DNA from: Flavobacterium ammonificans
Lineage (GTDB): Bacteria; Bacteroidota; Bacteroidia; Flavobacteriales; Flavobacteriaceae
Reading direction: 5' to 3'
Length of the DNA: 64,000 nucleotides
NCBI RefSeq assembly: GCF_020885975.1
Contig: NZ_AP025183.1
Location: forward strand, 930,001-994,000
The notes beneath the pieces were generated by a model. The model was not told where the DNA came from and did no database searches. It saw only the letters and a list, made by a program, of their open reading frames with translations. Made by a program: the position numbers and the translations under genes. Positions 51,694 to 61,790 of the stretch are shown one piece after another (position 1 is the stretch's first letter; every line of letters begins with the position of its first letter).

Positions 51694-52196
51694 CGCTTAT
51701 TTGGCTTAATTAAATAGATTATAATAATTGAAATGATAATTGTTAAGACTGTACTAGTAATACTTCTCAATAGAATATCAAAAAATAGACTGAATTGAAA
51801 AGCTTCTAAAATAAATAAAATCAAATGATGCAATAAAATTGCAACAAAAAGAAATGAAAATCTCTCTGGAGTTAGAGTATCGTTTAGTTTAATGGTTTGG
51901 TATTCATAACTCACTCCAAAAGCAAATTTAAAAATACTAGGTCTGAAGTAAGCTAATAGTATACTTGCAGTTGTATGTATTCCTCCAGAATTACTAAAAA
52001 TATCTAGCAATAAACCAAGTAAAAAACTACTAATTAAAAGCGCTGATTTATTTCCGTTTACAGGAAATAAAATGATGAAAAGCACATAAGGAAACGGACT
52101 TACAAAGCCAAATAGATTAATGTTATTGAAAATAATTATTTGCAATAAGAACAAACTGATAAATCTAAAAATATTTAAAAAAAAGCTGCTATTCAT
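51690..52196 (-). CDS. mreD: Rod-shape protein MreD
   Basis: 168 aa with five hydrophobic segments and the MreD-type pattern LFGFVSPFPYVLFIILFP ... GLLLDIFSNSGGIHTTAS. Assigned by size, topology and position between mreC and PBP2; it is a scaffold of the elongasome. Overlaps mreC by 8 bases and PBP2 by 4. Confidence 0.88.
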   Translation of the reverse strand: MNSSFFLNIFRFISLFLLQIIIFNNINLFGFVSPFPYVLFIILFPVNGNKSALLISSFLLGLLLDIFSNSGGIHTTASILLAYFRPSIFKFAFGVSYEYQTIKLNDTLTPERFSFLFVAILLHHLILFILEAFQFSLFFDILLRSITSTVLTIIISIIIIYLIKPNKR

Positions 52197-53013
52197 CTTC
52201 TTTACTTTTTTCTAGATTGATAATTTCTTGTCGGTCTTTTCCTTTAATAATATATACATGTCCTAGATTGGTCATGTCATTGAATAATTTGATATCTAAA
52301 GTATAATAATTGGTTTCATTGTCAATGTACACTTTGTCAATTGTTCCAATATTAATATTTTCCGGAAAAATTACAGATTGTCCTCCTGTTACAATAGTAT
52401 CTCCTTTTCTTACCGAAGCTAATCTTGGAACGTCAATTAATTGAACAAATCCCGTACTTTTTCCATTCCAAATTAAAGAACCAAAGTGATTTGATTTTTT
52501 TACTTTGGCATTTATTTGCGATTTTTTATTCAAAATACTTATTACTGTTGCATAGTTTGGAGACGTATTATCAATTATCCCAACAATTCCCAAACTATTA
52601 ATAACACCCATGTCAGGTTTGATGCCTTGACGTTCTCCGGAATTGATGGTTAGATAATTCTCATATACACTGTACGAGTTACGAATAACTTTGGATACAA
52701 TTATGTCTTGAGAGCGTACTCCTTTTATACTATCTAATCTTGCTGCTACAGAAGAATCAGCTGTCTTAAATAGTAGGCTTTTTAATGTGGCGTTTTCTTG
52801 TGCTAAAGCCTCGTTTTGTGATTTTAAATTCAAGTATTCATCAAATTCGCTAAGTTGTTCGTATACTCCTCCGCTTAAGAAATTAGCTGAACTAATTACT
52901 CTACTTCTATGAAAAGAATGGGATTGAATAGTTAGTGATAACGAAATACCTAAAAGCAGCAAAAACAGTAAGCGATTACTGTTTTTAAATATAAAAGATA
53001 CTATTTGCTGCAT
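52189..53013 (-). CDS. mreC: Rod-shape protein MreC
   Basis: 274 aa: one anchor helix (~12-30), a coiled coil (~55-85; NEALAQENATLKSLL), and the double beta-barrel periplasmic domain with IKPDMGVINSLGIVGIIDNTSPNYATVISILN and DTIVTGGQSVIFPENINIGTIDKV, which is the conserved MreC signature (V..G..G..FP..I..G). It links cytoplasmic MreB to periplasmic PBP2. Confidence 0.94.
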   Translation of the reverse strand: MQQIVSFIFKNSNRLLFLLLLGISLSLTIQSHSFHRSRVISSANFLSGGVYEQLSEFDEYLNLKSQNEALAQENATLKSLLFKTADSSVAARLDSIKGVRSQDIIVSKVIRNSYSVYENYLTINSGERQGIKPDMGVINSLGIVGIIDNTSPNYATVISILNKKSQINAKVKKSNHFGSLIWNGKSTGFVQLIDVPRLASVRKGDTIVTGGQSVIFPENINIGTIDKVYIDNETNYYTLDIKLFNDMTNLGHVYIIKGKDRQEIINLEKSKEDE

Positions 53014-53053
53014 TTTTTAAATGTATAATTGATGATTTTCTTTTAAAAAAATA

Positions 53054-54082
53054 TTATTTAATCAAGATACTTTTGAATCGATTGATATTTTTTAACGCCA
53101 TTCCAGTTCCTCTTACTACAGCTCTTAACGGATCTTCGGCTATGTAAACAGGAAGATCAGTTTTTAACGAAATACGTTTGTCAAGACCACGTAACATAGA
53201 TCCACCTCCAGCAAGGTAAATTCCAGTATTATAAATATCTGCGGCTAATTCAGGTGGAGTTTGAGATAGCGTCTCCATGATCGCATCTTCGATACGTTGA
53301 ATAGATTTATCCAAGGCTTTTGCAATTTCACGGTGAGAAACTTCAACTTGTTTTGGTTTTCCAGTTAATAAATCTCGTCCTTGTACTGACATATCTTCTG
53401 GAGCAGTTTCCAAATCGTCTAAAGCAGCTCCAATTTGAATTTTAATTTTTTCGGCAGTACTTTCTCCAACAAACAAGTTGTGTTGGGTACGCATATAATA
53501 AATGATGTCATTGGTAAATACATCTCCAGCAATTTTAACCGATTTGTCACAAACAATTCCGCCAAGTGCAATTACTGCAATTTCAGTAGTACCACCACCG
53601 ATGTCGACAATCATATTTCCCTTAGGTTGCATAATGTCAATACCAATACCAATAGCAGCCGCCATTGGTTCGTGAATCAAATATACTTCTTTTCCATTTA
53701 CTCTTTCACAGGATTCTTTCACCGCGCGCATTTCTACTTCTGTAATCCCTGATGGAATACAAACGACCATTCGTAATGCTGGAGTAAACATTCTTTTTTT
53801 CAATGCAGGAATGCTCTTAATAAACATATTAATCATTTTCTCTGACGCATCAAAATCAGCAATTACTCCGTCTTTTAGAGGGCGAATTGTTTTAATGTTT
53901 TCGTGAGTTTTACCCTGCATCATGTTGGCTTCTTTACCAACAGCAATTATTTTACCAGAAATTCTATCTCTAGCAACAATAGAAGGGCTATCTATAACAA
54001 CTTTATCGTTGTGAATAATTAGTGTGTTTGCGGTACCAAGGTCGATTGCGATATCCTCGGTCATGAAATCAAAAAATCCCAT
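53054..54082 (-). CDS. mreB: Rod-shape determining actin MreB
   Basis: 342 aa, full length. Actin-type ATPase motifs: phosphate 1 AIDLGTANTLI (12-22), phosphate 2 MIVDIGGGTTEIAVIALGG, adenosine TGIYLAGGGSMLRGL. It forms membrane-bound filaments that guide wall synthesis. The -7 box TAACTTTG at 54122-54129 (minus) lies 40 bases upstream, inside the purH end, so mreB may have its own start of transcription. Confidence 0.96.
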   Translation of the reverse strand: MGFFDFMTEDIAIDLGTANTLIIHNDKVVIDSPSIVARDRISGKIIAVGKEANMMQGKTHENIKTIRPLKDGVIADFDASEKMINMFIKSIPALKKRMFTPALRMVVCIPSGITEVEMRAVKESCERVNGKEVYLIHEPMAAAIGIGIDIMQPKGNMIVDIGGGTTEIAVIALGGIVCDKSVKIAGDVFTNDIIYYMRTQHNLFVGESTAEKIKIQIGAALDDLETAPEDMSVQGRDLLTGKPKQVEVSHREIAKALDKSIQRIEDAIMETLSQTPPELAADIYNTGIYLAGGGSMLRGLDKRISLKTDLPVYIAEDPLRAVVRGTGMALKNINRFKSILIK

Positions 54083-54121
54083 AAGCGTAATTGGGTTTTA
54101 AATTTAAAATTAAATAACAAG

Positions 54122-54129
54122 CAAAGTTA
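54122..54129 (-). promoter_or_regulatory. -7 box upstream of mreB
   Basis: TAACTTTG on the minus strand matches TAnnTTTG; the -33 region lies in the purH coding end and shows no clear TTTG. Confidence 0.45.
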
Positions 54130-54135
54130 AACAAA

Positions 54136-55662
54136 TTAATGTTTAAAATGACGTGTTCCTGTAAATACCATTGCTAATTTATTTTCGTTACAATAGTCGA
54201 TACTCAATTGGTCTTTAATTGAACCTCCAGGTTGAATTACAGCAGTGATTCCAGCTTTTTTAGCCAACTCCACACAGTCAGGAAAAGGGAAAAAAGCATC
54301 ACTTGCCATGGAAGCTCCGTTAAGGTCAAAACCAAAAGCACTTGCTTTATCAATAGCTTGCATTAGCGCATCAACTCGAGAAGTTTGCCCTGTTCCAGAG
54401 GAAATGAGCGTTCCGTTTTTAGCAAAAACAATCGTATTCGATTTAGTGTTTTTACACACTTTTGATGCAAAAATTAAATCTTCTACTTCTTGAGCTGTTG
54501 GTGCTGTAATTGTAACTGTTTTTAAATCTTCTTTTGTATCGGTAATATTATTTCTATCCTGAACTAAAATTCCGTTCAAACAAGTTCGAACTTGTCTTTC
54601 TGGCAAGGCAACTTTATTTTGGACCAAAATAATTCTGTTCTTTTTTTCTTCTAAAATAGTAATGGCTTCTGAATCAAATTCAGGTGCAATAACAACTTCA
54701 CAAAACAGATGATTAATTTCAGTTGCTGTTGCAACATCAATTTTGGTATTAGCAATTAGCACACCTCCAAAAGCTGATGTTGGATCGCAAGCCAAAGCAG
54801 CTAAATACGCTTCACAAATTGTTTTTCTTGAAGCTAACCCACAAGCATTGTTGTGTTTTAGAATAGCGAAAGTTGGTCCGTCATTTTGAAATTCATTAAT
54901 TAAATTTACAGCAGCGTCTACATCAAGTAGGTTGTTGTAGGATAGTTCTTTTCCGTGGACTTTATTGAACATTTTCTCAAATTCGCCAAAGAAAAACCCT
55001 TTTTGATGAGGATTTTCTCCGTAACGCAATACTTGTCCATTGGCAATACTTTCTTTATAAATTGTTTCGTCAGTATTGAAATAATTAAAAATCGCAGCAT
55101 CATAGTGAGAAGAAACGTGAAATGCCTTGGTTGCTAAAAGTTTTCTATCTTCTAATGAAGTTGCACCATTTTGATTGGTAATCATATCTAAAAACAAGCT
55201 ATAATCATCAACCGAAGCTACAATAACAGTGTCTTTAAAGTTTTTTGCAGCGGCACGAATCAATGAAATTCCGCCAATATCAATTTTTTCAATAATATCT
55301 GCTTCACTTGCTCCTGAAGCAACTGTTTTTTCAAAAGGGTATAAATCAACAATGACTAAATCAATTTGAGGAATGTCAAATTCTTTCATTTGTTGCACAT
55401 CACTTTCATTATCCTGACGGTTCAAGATACCTCCAAAAACTTTCGGATGTAATGTTTTAACTCTTCCGCCTAGAATCGATGGATATGAAGTTACATCTTC
55501 AACAGGAATTACTGGAATGCCTAAATTTTTGATAAAATCTTCTGTTCCACCGGTTGAATAAAGTGTTACATTTTGAGAATGCAATTTTCTTACAATTGGT
55601 TCAAGACCGTCTTTAGAAAATACTGAAATTAATGCAGATTGAATGGATTTAGTTGTGTTCAT
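54136..55662 (-). CDS. purH: Bifunctional AICAR formyltransferase/IMP cyclohydrolase
   Basis: 508 aa from the ATG at 55662 (MNTTKSIQSALISVFSKDG); an upstream in-frame start is not needed. N-terminal MGS-like IMP cyclohydrolase domain (SVFSKDGLEPIVRKLH, STGGTEDFIKNLG, LGGRVKTLHPKVFGGIL) and C-terminal formyltransferase domain with LRYGENPHQKGFFF, LKHNNACGLA (catalytic Lys-His) and the PFPDCVELAKKAGITAVIQPGGSIKD end. It makes the last two steps of purine synthesis. First gene before mreB in the classic flavobacterial order. Confidence 0.96.
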   Translation of the reverse strand: MNTTKSIQSALISVFSKDGLEPIVRKLHSQNVTLYSTGGTEDFIKNLGIPVIPVEDVTSYPSILGGRVKTLHPKVFGGILNRQDNESDVQQMKEFDIPQIDLVIVDLYPFEKTVASGASEADIIEKIDIGGISLIRAAAKNFKDTVIVASVDDYSLFLDMITNQNGATSLEDRKLLATKAFHVSSHYDAAIFNYFNTDETIYKESIANGQVLRYGENPHQKGFFFGEFEKMFNKVHGKELSYNNLLDVDAAVNLINEFQNDGPTFAILKHNNACGLASRKTICEAYLAALACDPTSAFGGVLIANTKIDVATATEINHLFCEVVIAPEFDSEAITILEEKKNRIILVQNKVALPERQVRTCLNGILVQDRNNITDTKEDLKTVTITAPTAQEVEDLIFASKVCKNTKSNTIVFAKNGTLISSGTGQTSRVDALMQAIDKASAFGFDLNGASMASDAFFPFPDCVELAKKAGITAVIQPGGSIKDQLSIDYCNENKLAMVFTGTRHFKH

Positions 55663-55828
55663 TTTGTAGTTAAAATTATAAAGTGCAAAAATAGTTTTTT
55701 TTTGATTATAAATATCCATCAAGAGCTGTAACATTCTGCTAATTATGAAGACAAATTGGAGGGTTAATTTATATTAGGTTTTTGAATAAAATTTGTTCAA
55801 TTTTACAATAATACAAAAGTGAAATAGT

Positions 55829-57079
55829 ATGTTAGTATATCTTCGTTTATTAAAAGAGAGTTTTGGGTTTGCATTGAATGCTTTACGCAATAATAAACTC
55901 AGGACTTTACTTTCTTTACTGGGGGTTACTATTGGAATATTTTCAATTATAGCAGTGTTAGCTGCGGTAGATTCTTTGGATAGAAAAATTAAAAAAGACC
56001 TGAGTAGTTTAGATAAAAATACCATTTATTTAATGCGCTTTTCTTTTGGACCCTCTGAAATTCCTCAATGGAAAAGAGAGCAATTCCCAAATGTAAAGTA
56101 TGATGAATATGAATATTTAAAAAGTTCATTAAATGATCTCAATCAAATGGCTTTTCAATTTTTTGTTAATAGAGAAACAATAAAATACCAGTCGGCTACA
56201 GTGAGTGATATTAATGTAGTTCCTGTTTCTCATGAATTTATAGAAATTGAGGGATTAGAATTTGATGAAGGGCGGTTTTACAATGAATCCGAGTCCAATT
56301 CAGGTTCAGCGGTCATCGTTTTAGGAAATGAAATTGCATCGGGTCTTTTTGAAGGGGCTAGTCCTATTGGCAAAAATGTTAGACTTTATGGACAACGATT
56401 TACGGTAATTGGAGTGTTAAAAAAACAGGGTGCTGGAATTTTTGGGGATAGTAATGATACTTCTGTATTTATCCCAGTTAATTTTTTAAGAAGAATGTAT
56501 GGTGATAATAACGATGCCTTAACTCCGGTAATTTTAATAAAGCCTGAAAAAGGAGTTGACATGGATGCTTTTAAAGCAGAACTTACTCAGAAGTTACGTA
56601 ATTATCGCGGTATGAAAACAGATGAAATTGATAATTTTTTCATCAACGTTTTGTCTGGTTTTACCGATTTAATTGATGGAATTGTTGGGCAAATGAATGT
56701 AGTGGGTTGGATTATAAGTGGATTCTCATTACTGGTAGGAGGATTTGGCATTGCTAATATCATGTTTGTTTCGGTAAAAGAGAGAACCAATTTGATTGGA
56801 ATACAAAAATCTTTGGGGGCTAAAAATCGATTTATTTTATTTCAATTTTTATTTGAGGCGGTAATTCTTTCAGTAATTGGAGGTGTTGTGGGATTGTTTT
56901 TAGTTTGGATTATTTCTATAGTGCTAAGTAAAGCTATGGATTTTGAATTTGTGTTAAGTATGGGTAATGTAATTTTAGGGACAAGCTTAGCAGCTATAAT
57001 TGGTTTGATTTCTGGAATTATGCCTGCAATTACAGCATCTAAATTAGATCCCGTAGAAGCCATTAGAACTGGAATGTAG
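55829..57079 (+). CDS. MacB/FtsX-type ABC transporter permease
   Basis: 416 aa: one N-terminal helix (~20-42; LRTLLSLLGVTIGIFSIIAVLAAVDS), a periplasmic MacB_PCD domain (~45-285) and three C-terminal helices of the FtsX domain (WIISGFSLLVGGFGIANIMFVSVKERTNLIGIQKSLGAKN ... ITASKLDPVEAIRTG). No ATPase gene is adjacent, so the partner lies elsewhere. Family members export peptides, toxins or lipoproteins or transmit envelope stress. Divergent from purH with a 166-base gap. Confidence 0.87.
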   Translation: MLVYLRLLKESFGFALNALRNNKLRTLLSLLGVTIGIFSIIAVLAAVDSLDRKIKKDLSSLDKNTIYLMRFSFGPSEIPQWKREQFPNVKYDEYEYLKSSLNDLNQMAFQFFVNRETIKYQSATVSDINVVPVSHEFIEIEGLEFDEGRFYNESESNSGSAVIVLGNEIASGLFEGASPIGKNVRLYGQRFTVIGVLKKQGAGIFGDSNDTSVFIPVNFLRRMYGDNNDALTPVILIKPEKGVDMDAFKAELTQKLRNYRGMKTDEIDNFFINVLSGFTDLIDGIVGQMNVVGWIISGFSLLVGGFGIANIMFVSVKERTNLIGIQKSLGAKNRFILFQFLFEAVILSVIGGVVGLFLVWIISIVLSKAMDFEFVLSMGNVILGTSLAAIIGLISGIMPAITASKLDPVEAIRTGM

Positions 57080-57095
57080 GACTATTTTAAAGTAT

Positions 57096-57134
57096 AAAAA
57101 ACCCCAAAAAGCAATTTGCCTTTTGGGGTTTTTT
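57096..57134. terminator. Bidirectional terminator after the MacB-type permease
   Basis: 14-bp perfect stem AAAAAACCCCAAAA / TTTTGGGGTTTTTT with an 11-base loop; serves the permease (+) and the accD operon (-). Confidence 0.9.
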
Positions 57135-57152
57135 CTTATTGTTATTTTTCGA

Positions 57153-58007
57153 CTAGCGAATATCGTTATTCTGAATTAAATCGATATACAAGTTGATCTT
57201 GTCTTTTAATTCTTTTCTTGGTGTAATAAAATCAAGGAAACCATGTTCTAAAAGAAATTCTGCAGTTTGAAATCCTTCAGGCAAATCTTTTCCAGTAGTA
57301 TCTCTCACTACACGAGGTCCTGCAAAACCAATTAGCGCACCAGGTTCAGAGATATTGATGTCTCCAAGCATGGCATAAGAAGCAGTAGTTCCTCCAGTTG
57401 TTGGGTCAGTACATAATGAAATATAAGGCAATTTAGCATCTGCCAATTGAACCAATTTTACAGAAGTCTTGGCTAATTGCATTAAAGAAAATGCCGCTTC
57501 CATCATACGCGCTCCACCTGATTTCGAAATCATTACAAAAGGCATTTTGTGTTGGATTGCGTGTTCAATTCCTCTAACTATTTTTTCACCTACAACTCCT
57601 CCCATTGATCCTCCAATAAAAGCAAAATCCATACAGCAAACCACTATGTCTTTTCCTTTGGATTTTCCAACAGCAGTTCGAACTGCATCGTTCAATTTTG
57701 TTTTTGCCGTAACATCTTTAAGACGATCTGAATATTTTTTGGTATCCACAAAATTAAGTGAATCCTTAGAAGTCATATTTTTATCTAATTCAACAAACTC
57801 ATTATTGTCGAATAAAATTTCGAAATAAGTTTCACTTCCAATTCGAACGTGAAAATCATCTTCAGGGCTCACATACAAGTTGCGTGCTAATTCCTCTGCG
57901 TCAATAATTTTTCCCGTTGGAGATTTGTACCAAAGACCTTTTGGAACATCCATTTTGTCTTCAGTAGGAGTAGTAATTCCTTTTTCCTGTCTTTTAAACC
58001 AAGCCAT
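57153..58007 (-). CDS. accD: Acetyl-CoA carboxylase carboxyltransferase subunit beta, zinc-ribbon residues replaced
   Basis: 284 aa from the ATG at 58007 ([11 protein letters not shown]). The carboxyltransferase domain is intact: [52 protein letters not shown]. The N-terminal segment that normally holds four zinc-binding cysteines reads [20 protein letters not shown] and [14 protein letters not shown], with Ser, Gly, Ser and Asp in those places, so the zinc ribbon is lost while its fold may remain. It moves CO2 from biotin to acetyl-CoA for fatty acid synthesis. It is 59 bases after fbaA and probably co-transcribed. Confidence 0.93.
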   Translation of the reverse strand: MAWFKRQEKGITTPTEDKMDVPKGLWYKSPTGKIIDAEELARNLYVSPEDDFHVRIGSETYFEILFDNNEFVELDKNMTSKDSLNFVDTKKYSDRLKDVTAKTKLNDAVRTAVGKSKGKDIVVCCMDFAFIGGSMGGVVGEKIVRGIEHAIQHKMPFVMISKSGGARMMEAAFSLMQLAKTSVKLVQLADAKLPYISLCTDPTTGGTTASYAMLGDINISEPGALIGFAGPRVVRDTTGKDLPEGFQTAEFLLEHGFLDFITPRKELKDKINLYIDLIQNNDIR

Positions 58008-58024
58008 AGTTGTACTAAATAAAG

Positions 58025-58057
58025 AACCATTGACAATTAAATAAATCGTCAATGGTT
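58025..58057. repeat. Hairpin between fbaA and accD
   Basis: 10-bp perfect stem AACCATTGAC / GTCAATGGTT with a 13-base AT loop. On the minus strand it is followed by CTTTATTT only, so it is a weak terminator or a processing site rather than a full stop. Confidence 0.6.
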
Positions 58058-58066
58058 AATTGTTAA

Positions 58067-59134
58067 TTATAGAGTATTTACATTGTTCAAGTCAGCAAAT
58101 GCTTGCTCTAATCTTGTGTTGAATGTAACTTCACTTTCGCGAATCCATTTTCTTGGATCGTAGTATTTTTTATTTGGAACATCTGCCCCTTCAGGATTAC
58201 CAATTTGAGTTTTTAAATAATCAATATTGGTAACCATATAATCACGAATTCCTTCTGTATAAGCAAATTGTAAATCAGTATCAATGTTCATTTTAACTAC
58301 ACCATATCCAATCGCCTCTCTGATTTCTTCTAAAGTAGAACCTGATCCACCGTGGAAAACGAAATCAACTGGATTAGCACCTGTGTTGTATTTGTTTTGA
58401 ACGAAATCTTGAGAATTTTTTAAGATTTTTGGAGTTAATTTTACGTTACCTGGTTTGTAAACCCCGTGAACGTTTCCAAAAGCAGCTGCAATAGTAAATT
58501 TAGGACTTACTTTTGATAATTCTTCGTAAGCATATGCTACTTCTTCTGGTTGAGTGTATAATTTTGAGCTGTCAACATCAGAGTTATCTACACCATCTTC
58601 TTCACCACCAGTAATTCCTAATTCGATTTCTAATGTCATTCCCATTTTACTCATACGAGCCAAATATTCTTTACAAATTTCGATATTTTCTTCAATTGGC
58701 TCTTCTGACAAGTCTATCATATGCGATGAAAACAAAGGTTTTCCTGTAGCTGCAAAGTGTTTTTCAGACGCGTCTAATAAACCGTCAATCCAAGGTAATA
58801 ATTTTTTAGCGCAGTGGTCAGTGTGTAAAATTACAGTAGCTCCGTATGCTTCTGCTAAAGTATGGATATGAAGAGCTCCGGCAATTCCGCCAGCGATAGC
58901 TGCTTTTTCTCCTGCATTAGATAATCCTTTTCCAGCATTAAATTGTGCACCGCCATTAGAAAATTGAATAATAACAGGTGCGTTTAATTTTGCAGCCGTT
59001 TCAAGAACTCCATTAATTGAGCTTGATCCAGTAACGTTAACCGCAGGAAGCGCAAACCCTTTTTCTTTTGCATAGTTGAAAATTTCTTGCACTTGGTCTC
59101 CGGTTGCAACCCCTGGTTTGATGTTGTGTGACAT
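58067..59134 (-). CDS. fbaA: Class II fructose-bisphosphate aldolase
   Basis: 355 aa zinc aldolase of the FbaA type: ALPAVNVTGSSSINGVLETA, ATVILHTDHCAKKLLPWIDGLL with the zinc His residues, SSHMIDLSEEPIEENI, EIELGITGGEEDGVDN, and FVFHGGSGSTLEEI, NMDTD-like KMNIDTDLQFA. It cleaves fructose 1,6-bisphosphate in glycolysis and works in reverse in gluconeogenesis. A TATTTTTG box (minus, 59171-59178) lies ~37 bases upstream of the ATG. Confidence 0.97.
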   Translation of the reverse strand: MSHNIKPGVATGDQVQEIFNYAKEKGFALPAVNVTGSSSINGVLETAAKLNAPVIIQFSNGGAQFNAGKGLSNAGEKAAIAGGIAGALHIHTLAEAYGATVILHTDHCAKKLLPWIDGLLDASEKHFAATGKPLFSSHMIDLSEEPIEENIEICKEYLARMSKMGMTLEIELGITGGEEDGVDNSDVDSSKLYTQPEEVAYAYEELSKVSPKFTIAAAFGNVHGVYKPGNVKLTPKILKNSQDFVQNKYNTGANPVDFVFHGGSGSTLEEIREAIGYGVVKMNIDTDLQFAYTEGIRDYMVTNIDYLKTQIGNPEGADVPNKKYYDPRKWIRESEVTFNTRLEQAFADLNNVNTL

Positions 59135-59170
59135 TGTAATTGTTTTTAGTTGTTTTTAGTTTTTAGACCG

Positions 59171-59178
59171 CAAAAATA
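59171..59178 (-). promoter_or_regulatory. -7 box upstream of fbaA
   Basis: TATTTTTG on the minus strand fits TAnnTTTG; no good TTTG was found at the -33 distance. Confidence 0.4.
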
Positions 59179-59192
59179 AGAATTTATTAGCA

Positions 59193-61754
59193 TTAGAAAG
59201 GATAATTTATCCCAAAATTTAAAACAGAGCGTCCAATACCAAAGTCCTTTAGCCATCTTCTATTTATTTCGTTGGCTGGATTATAAGTTTTAAATCCTAA
59301 ATCCAATCGAAATACAAACAAACCAAAATCATATCGCATACCAAAACCAGAACCAATTGCTATATTTTCCAGATCCTTTAAGCCAGTAAACTGCGCTTTT
59401 CGATCTTCTGTGTTGTCCAAAACATTCCAAATATTTCCTGCATCAACAAATAAAGCGCCTTTAAGATTGCCTACCAATTGAAAACGAAATTCAGCACTAA
59501 CTGCTAATTTCATATTAGCCTCATTAAAGTCATTTACACCTCCTGTACTTCCTGGACCCAAACGAAAAGGATTCCAAGCTCTGTTATCGTTAGAACCTCC
59601 AGAATAATAACTTCGAGAAAAAGGAATATTATTAGAGTTCCCAAATGGAATCGCAATACCAAAAAAACTACGTAGGGCAAAAACAGTCTCTTTTGAAAAC
59701 CCCCAATGTTTGATATAATCAAATTCTGTTTTAATGTACTCTGAATATTCTAAATCGAACAATTCAAAGCGACCATTACTGGATTTGTCCATATTGCTTG
59801 CATTCGCAAAAAGTGATAATAGTGAACCGGCAGATTCTATTTTTGTTTTAAATAAATAGAAGTTATTATCGCTGTTGTCTTTTTTTGTGGTTTTTGAAAA
59901 GCTAAAACTTGTTGCTAAAATAAAATCATTTTCAATTAATCTAATTCGTCTTTCTTCAATACTTTTAATTGCTGAAAAATCAGTTGGAGTTGTGTTTATC
60001 GACGGAGTAGCGCTTAGTACATCTTGAATAAAACTATTCGTCCCATTTTCAACAATCAAATTTTGCTCTTGATCAAAATAACTAGGGTTAACATTATATT
60101 CGGGTTTCTTTGCTATTTCATTTAATGCATCATACGAAGAAGTATACACATTAAAATAATTCGTAGGATTTAAGTTTCTAACAAATTGCACGTTGAATAA
60201 GTCAAAGCGCGCTGTATTATTTTTCTTTGGTGTCCAATTGTAGGCAATGGCACCAATTAAATTTTCTTTATCCAAACCTATATTCTTTTGAATGGAATAT
60301 CCTGTTGAAATTAAAGTAGAAGGAAACATATTTTTAGGTATGATTCTTTCTGTTTTGAAAGGAAAAACAATTCTTGGAAAATTTAATTTTAAGTCCAATC
60401 CTAGTTCGGAGGCATTGAAAAATACATCGTTAGGATTTGCAAAATCTTGAGAGGAACCTACATTGGCTCTGCCTGAAAATTCTAACGTTTCAGCTCCGTT
60501 GAATACATTTCGTATCGAAATTGAAGGGCTAAATCCTATTCCTAAATTTTGAATGTTAGAATGCGTAATATCAATAGATTGTCCAAAACTGTATTTTTTC
60601 TTAGGAGTTAAATAAATTTTAGCAATCAATGATTGAGAGGTTGAGTCCCTTTTGTCATTTTCATAAATAATGGATGGATAATTAAATATCTTAAGATTAC
60701 TTATGTACCTACTGGTTAATGATGTGTTGTTATCTGAAAAAAGACTTCCTTTATAAATAAAGATAGCATTTGTAATTGCTTTTGGTCTGTATTTTAATTT
60801 TTGCTTACTCAGCAATGTAAAATTATTGTAGTTTGTACTATCAGTTATACTGTAGTTTGCTTCAGCGGCTTTGTAATCAGTATATATTTTTACCTCACTA
60901 ATTTTCATCAACTTAAAAGGAGCTGTTTTAGACGAATCATTTTCTTGGAAACTAAAATCACTTATTTTTAAATTGATATTTGCTTTGTGATTTTTATTAA
61001 TGGTATCTACATTGAACGTAATATTGTTAGGTTGAAAATGATACGCTCCATTATTTCTAAAATAACTAGTTAGCCTATTTTTTTCATTCTCAAAATCCTC
61101 TGTTTTATATTGGCTACCTGATTTTATAATAGAACTTTCAGCAGTTAAACGATACAACGAATCTATTGCAGGGGATGTTATAAAAGGCGTTATTGAGTCT
61201 AATACATAAGGCTTTCCTGTGGTGATAAAATAATTGACCCTTCCTTTCTTATATTTCAAGCTATCAATGGTATAATTTGCTTTTATGTCAAAAAAACCTT
61301 GGTTGAAATAATAGTATTTTAATCTAAGTAAAGATTTGTCTGCTCTAGTTTTATCAATAATTTCAGGAGCATCTCCAATTTTTTTTAATACGTTGTGAAT
61401 CCCTTTATAAAAAAATGAATTTCCTAATTGCTCTACTTGTTTAGCAGACAACCATTTGGTCATTCGCTCTAATTTTTTTGGATTATTCTTGAATTTTAAA
61501 AGGTAGGTAGAGTCTGGATTTGGTTTAGCCCAATTGTAAAGTGTTAGCGCTAAGGGAAATCCAAATAGTTTAGCATTCGGATTTTGAGACAATTGATTTG
61601 AAGTAATTTCGGTCTTAATTACTTTATTATTTTCAAATATCTTATTTTCGGTCAATAATAATTTGCCATCTGGAACTCTTTTTACAGAATTACAAGCGGC
61701 AATGGCTATTGCAATTAAGATAAATGCGCTTACTTTTGCGGTATTACTTTTCAA
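59193..61754 (-). CDS. tamL: TamL-type BamA-family outer-membrane lipoprotein
   Basis: 853 aa. A lipoprotein signal (AFILIAIAIAACNSVKRVPDGK, Cys21), POTRA-like repeats (~30-440), then a 16-strand BamA/TamA barrel with the typical SRSYYSGGSNDNRAWNPFRLGPGS and the end RSVLNFGINYPF. In Bacteroidota the TamA homologue is a lipoprotein called TamL. It works with inner-membrane TamB in outer-membrane assembly. Divergent from the SpoU gene; the shared 36-base gap holds both promoters. Confidence 0.9.
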   Translation of the reverse strand: MKSNTAKVSAFILIAIAIAACNSVKRVPDGKLLLTENKIFENNKVIKTEITSNQLSQNPNAKLFGFPLALTLYNWAKPNPDSTYLLKFKNNPKKLERMTKWLSAKQVEQLGNSFFYKGIHNVLKKIGDAPEIIDKTRADKSLLRLKYYYFNQGFFDIKANYTIDSLKYKKGRVNYFITTGKPYVLDSITPFITSPAIDSLYRLTAESSIIKSGSQYKTEDFENEKNRLTSYFRNNGAYHFQPNNITFNVDTINKNHKANINLKISDFSFQENDSSKTAPFKLMKISEVKIYTDYKAAEANYSITDSTNYNNFTLLSKQKLKYRPKAITNAIFIYKGSLFSDNNTSLTSRYISNLKIFNYPSIIYENDKRDSTSQSLIAKIYLTPKKKYSFGQSIDITHSNIQNLGIGFSPSISIRNVFNGAETLEFSGRANVGSSQDFANPNDVFFNASELGLDLKLNFPRIVFPFKTERIIPKNMFPSTLISTGYSIQKNIGLDKENLIGAIAYNWTPKKNNTARFDLFNVQFVRNLNPTNYFNVYTSSYDALNEIAKKPEYNVNPSYFDQEQNLIVENGTNSFIQDVLSATPSINTTPTDFSAIKSIEERRIRLIENDFILATSFSFSKTTKKDNSDNNFYLFKTKIESAGSLLSLFANASNMDKSSNGRFELFDLEYSEYIKTEFDYIKHWGFSKETVFALRSFFGIAIPFGNSNNIPFSRSYYSGGSNDNRAWNPFRLGPGSTGGVNDFNEANMKLAVSAEFRFQLVGNLKGALFVDAGNIWNVLDNTEDRKAQFTGLKDLENIAIGSGFGMRYDFGLFVFRLDLGFKTYNPANEINRRWLKDFGIGRSVLNFGINYPF

Positions 61755-61790
61755 GTGGAATAAAAATTTAATTCAAAAGTACATTTTTTT

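Noticed and set aside
58025..58057. Strong terminator between fbaA and accD
   Set aside because: The stem is good but the loop is large and the T-run is poor, so it was kept only as a hairpin.
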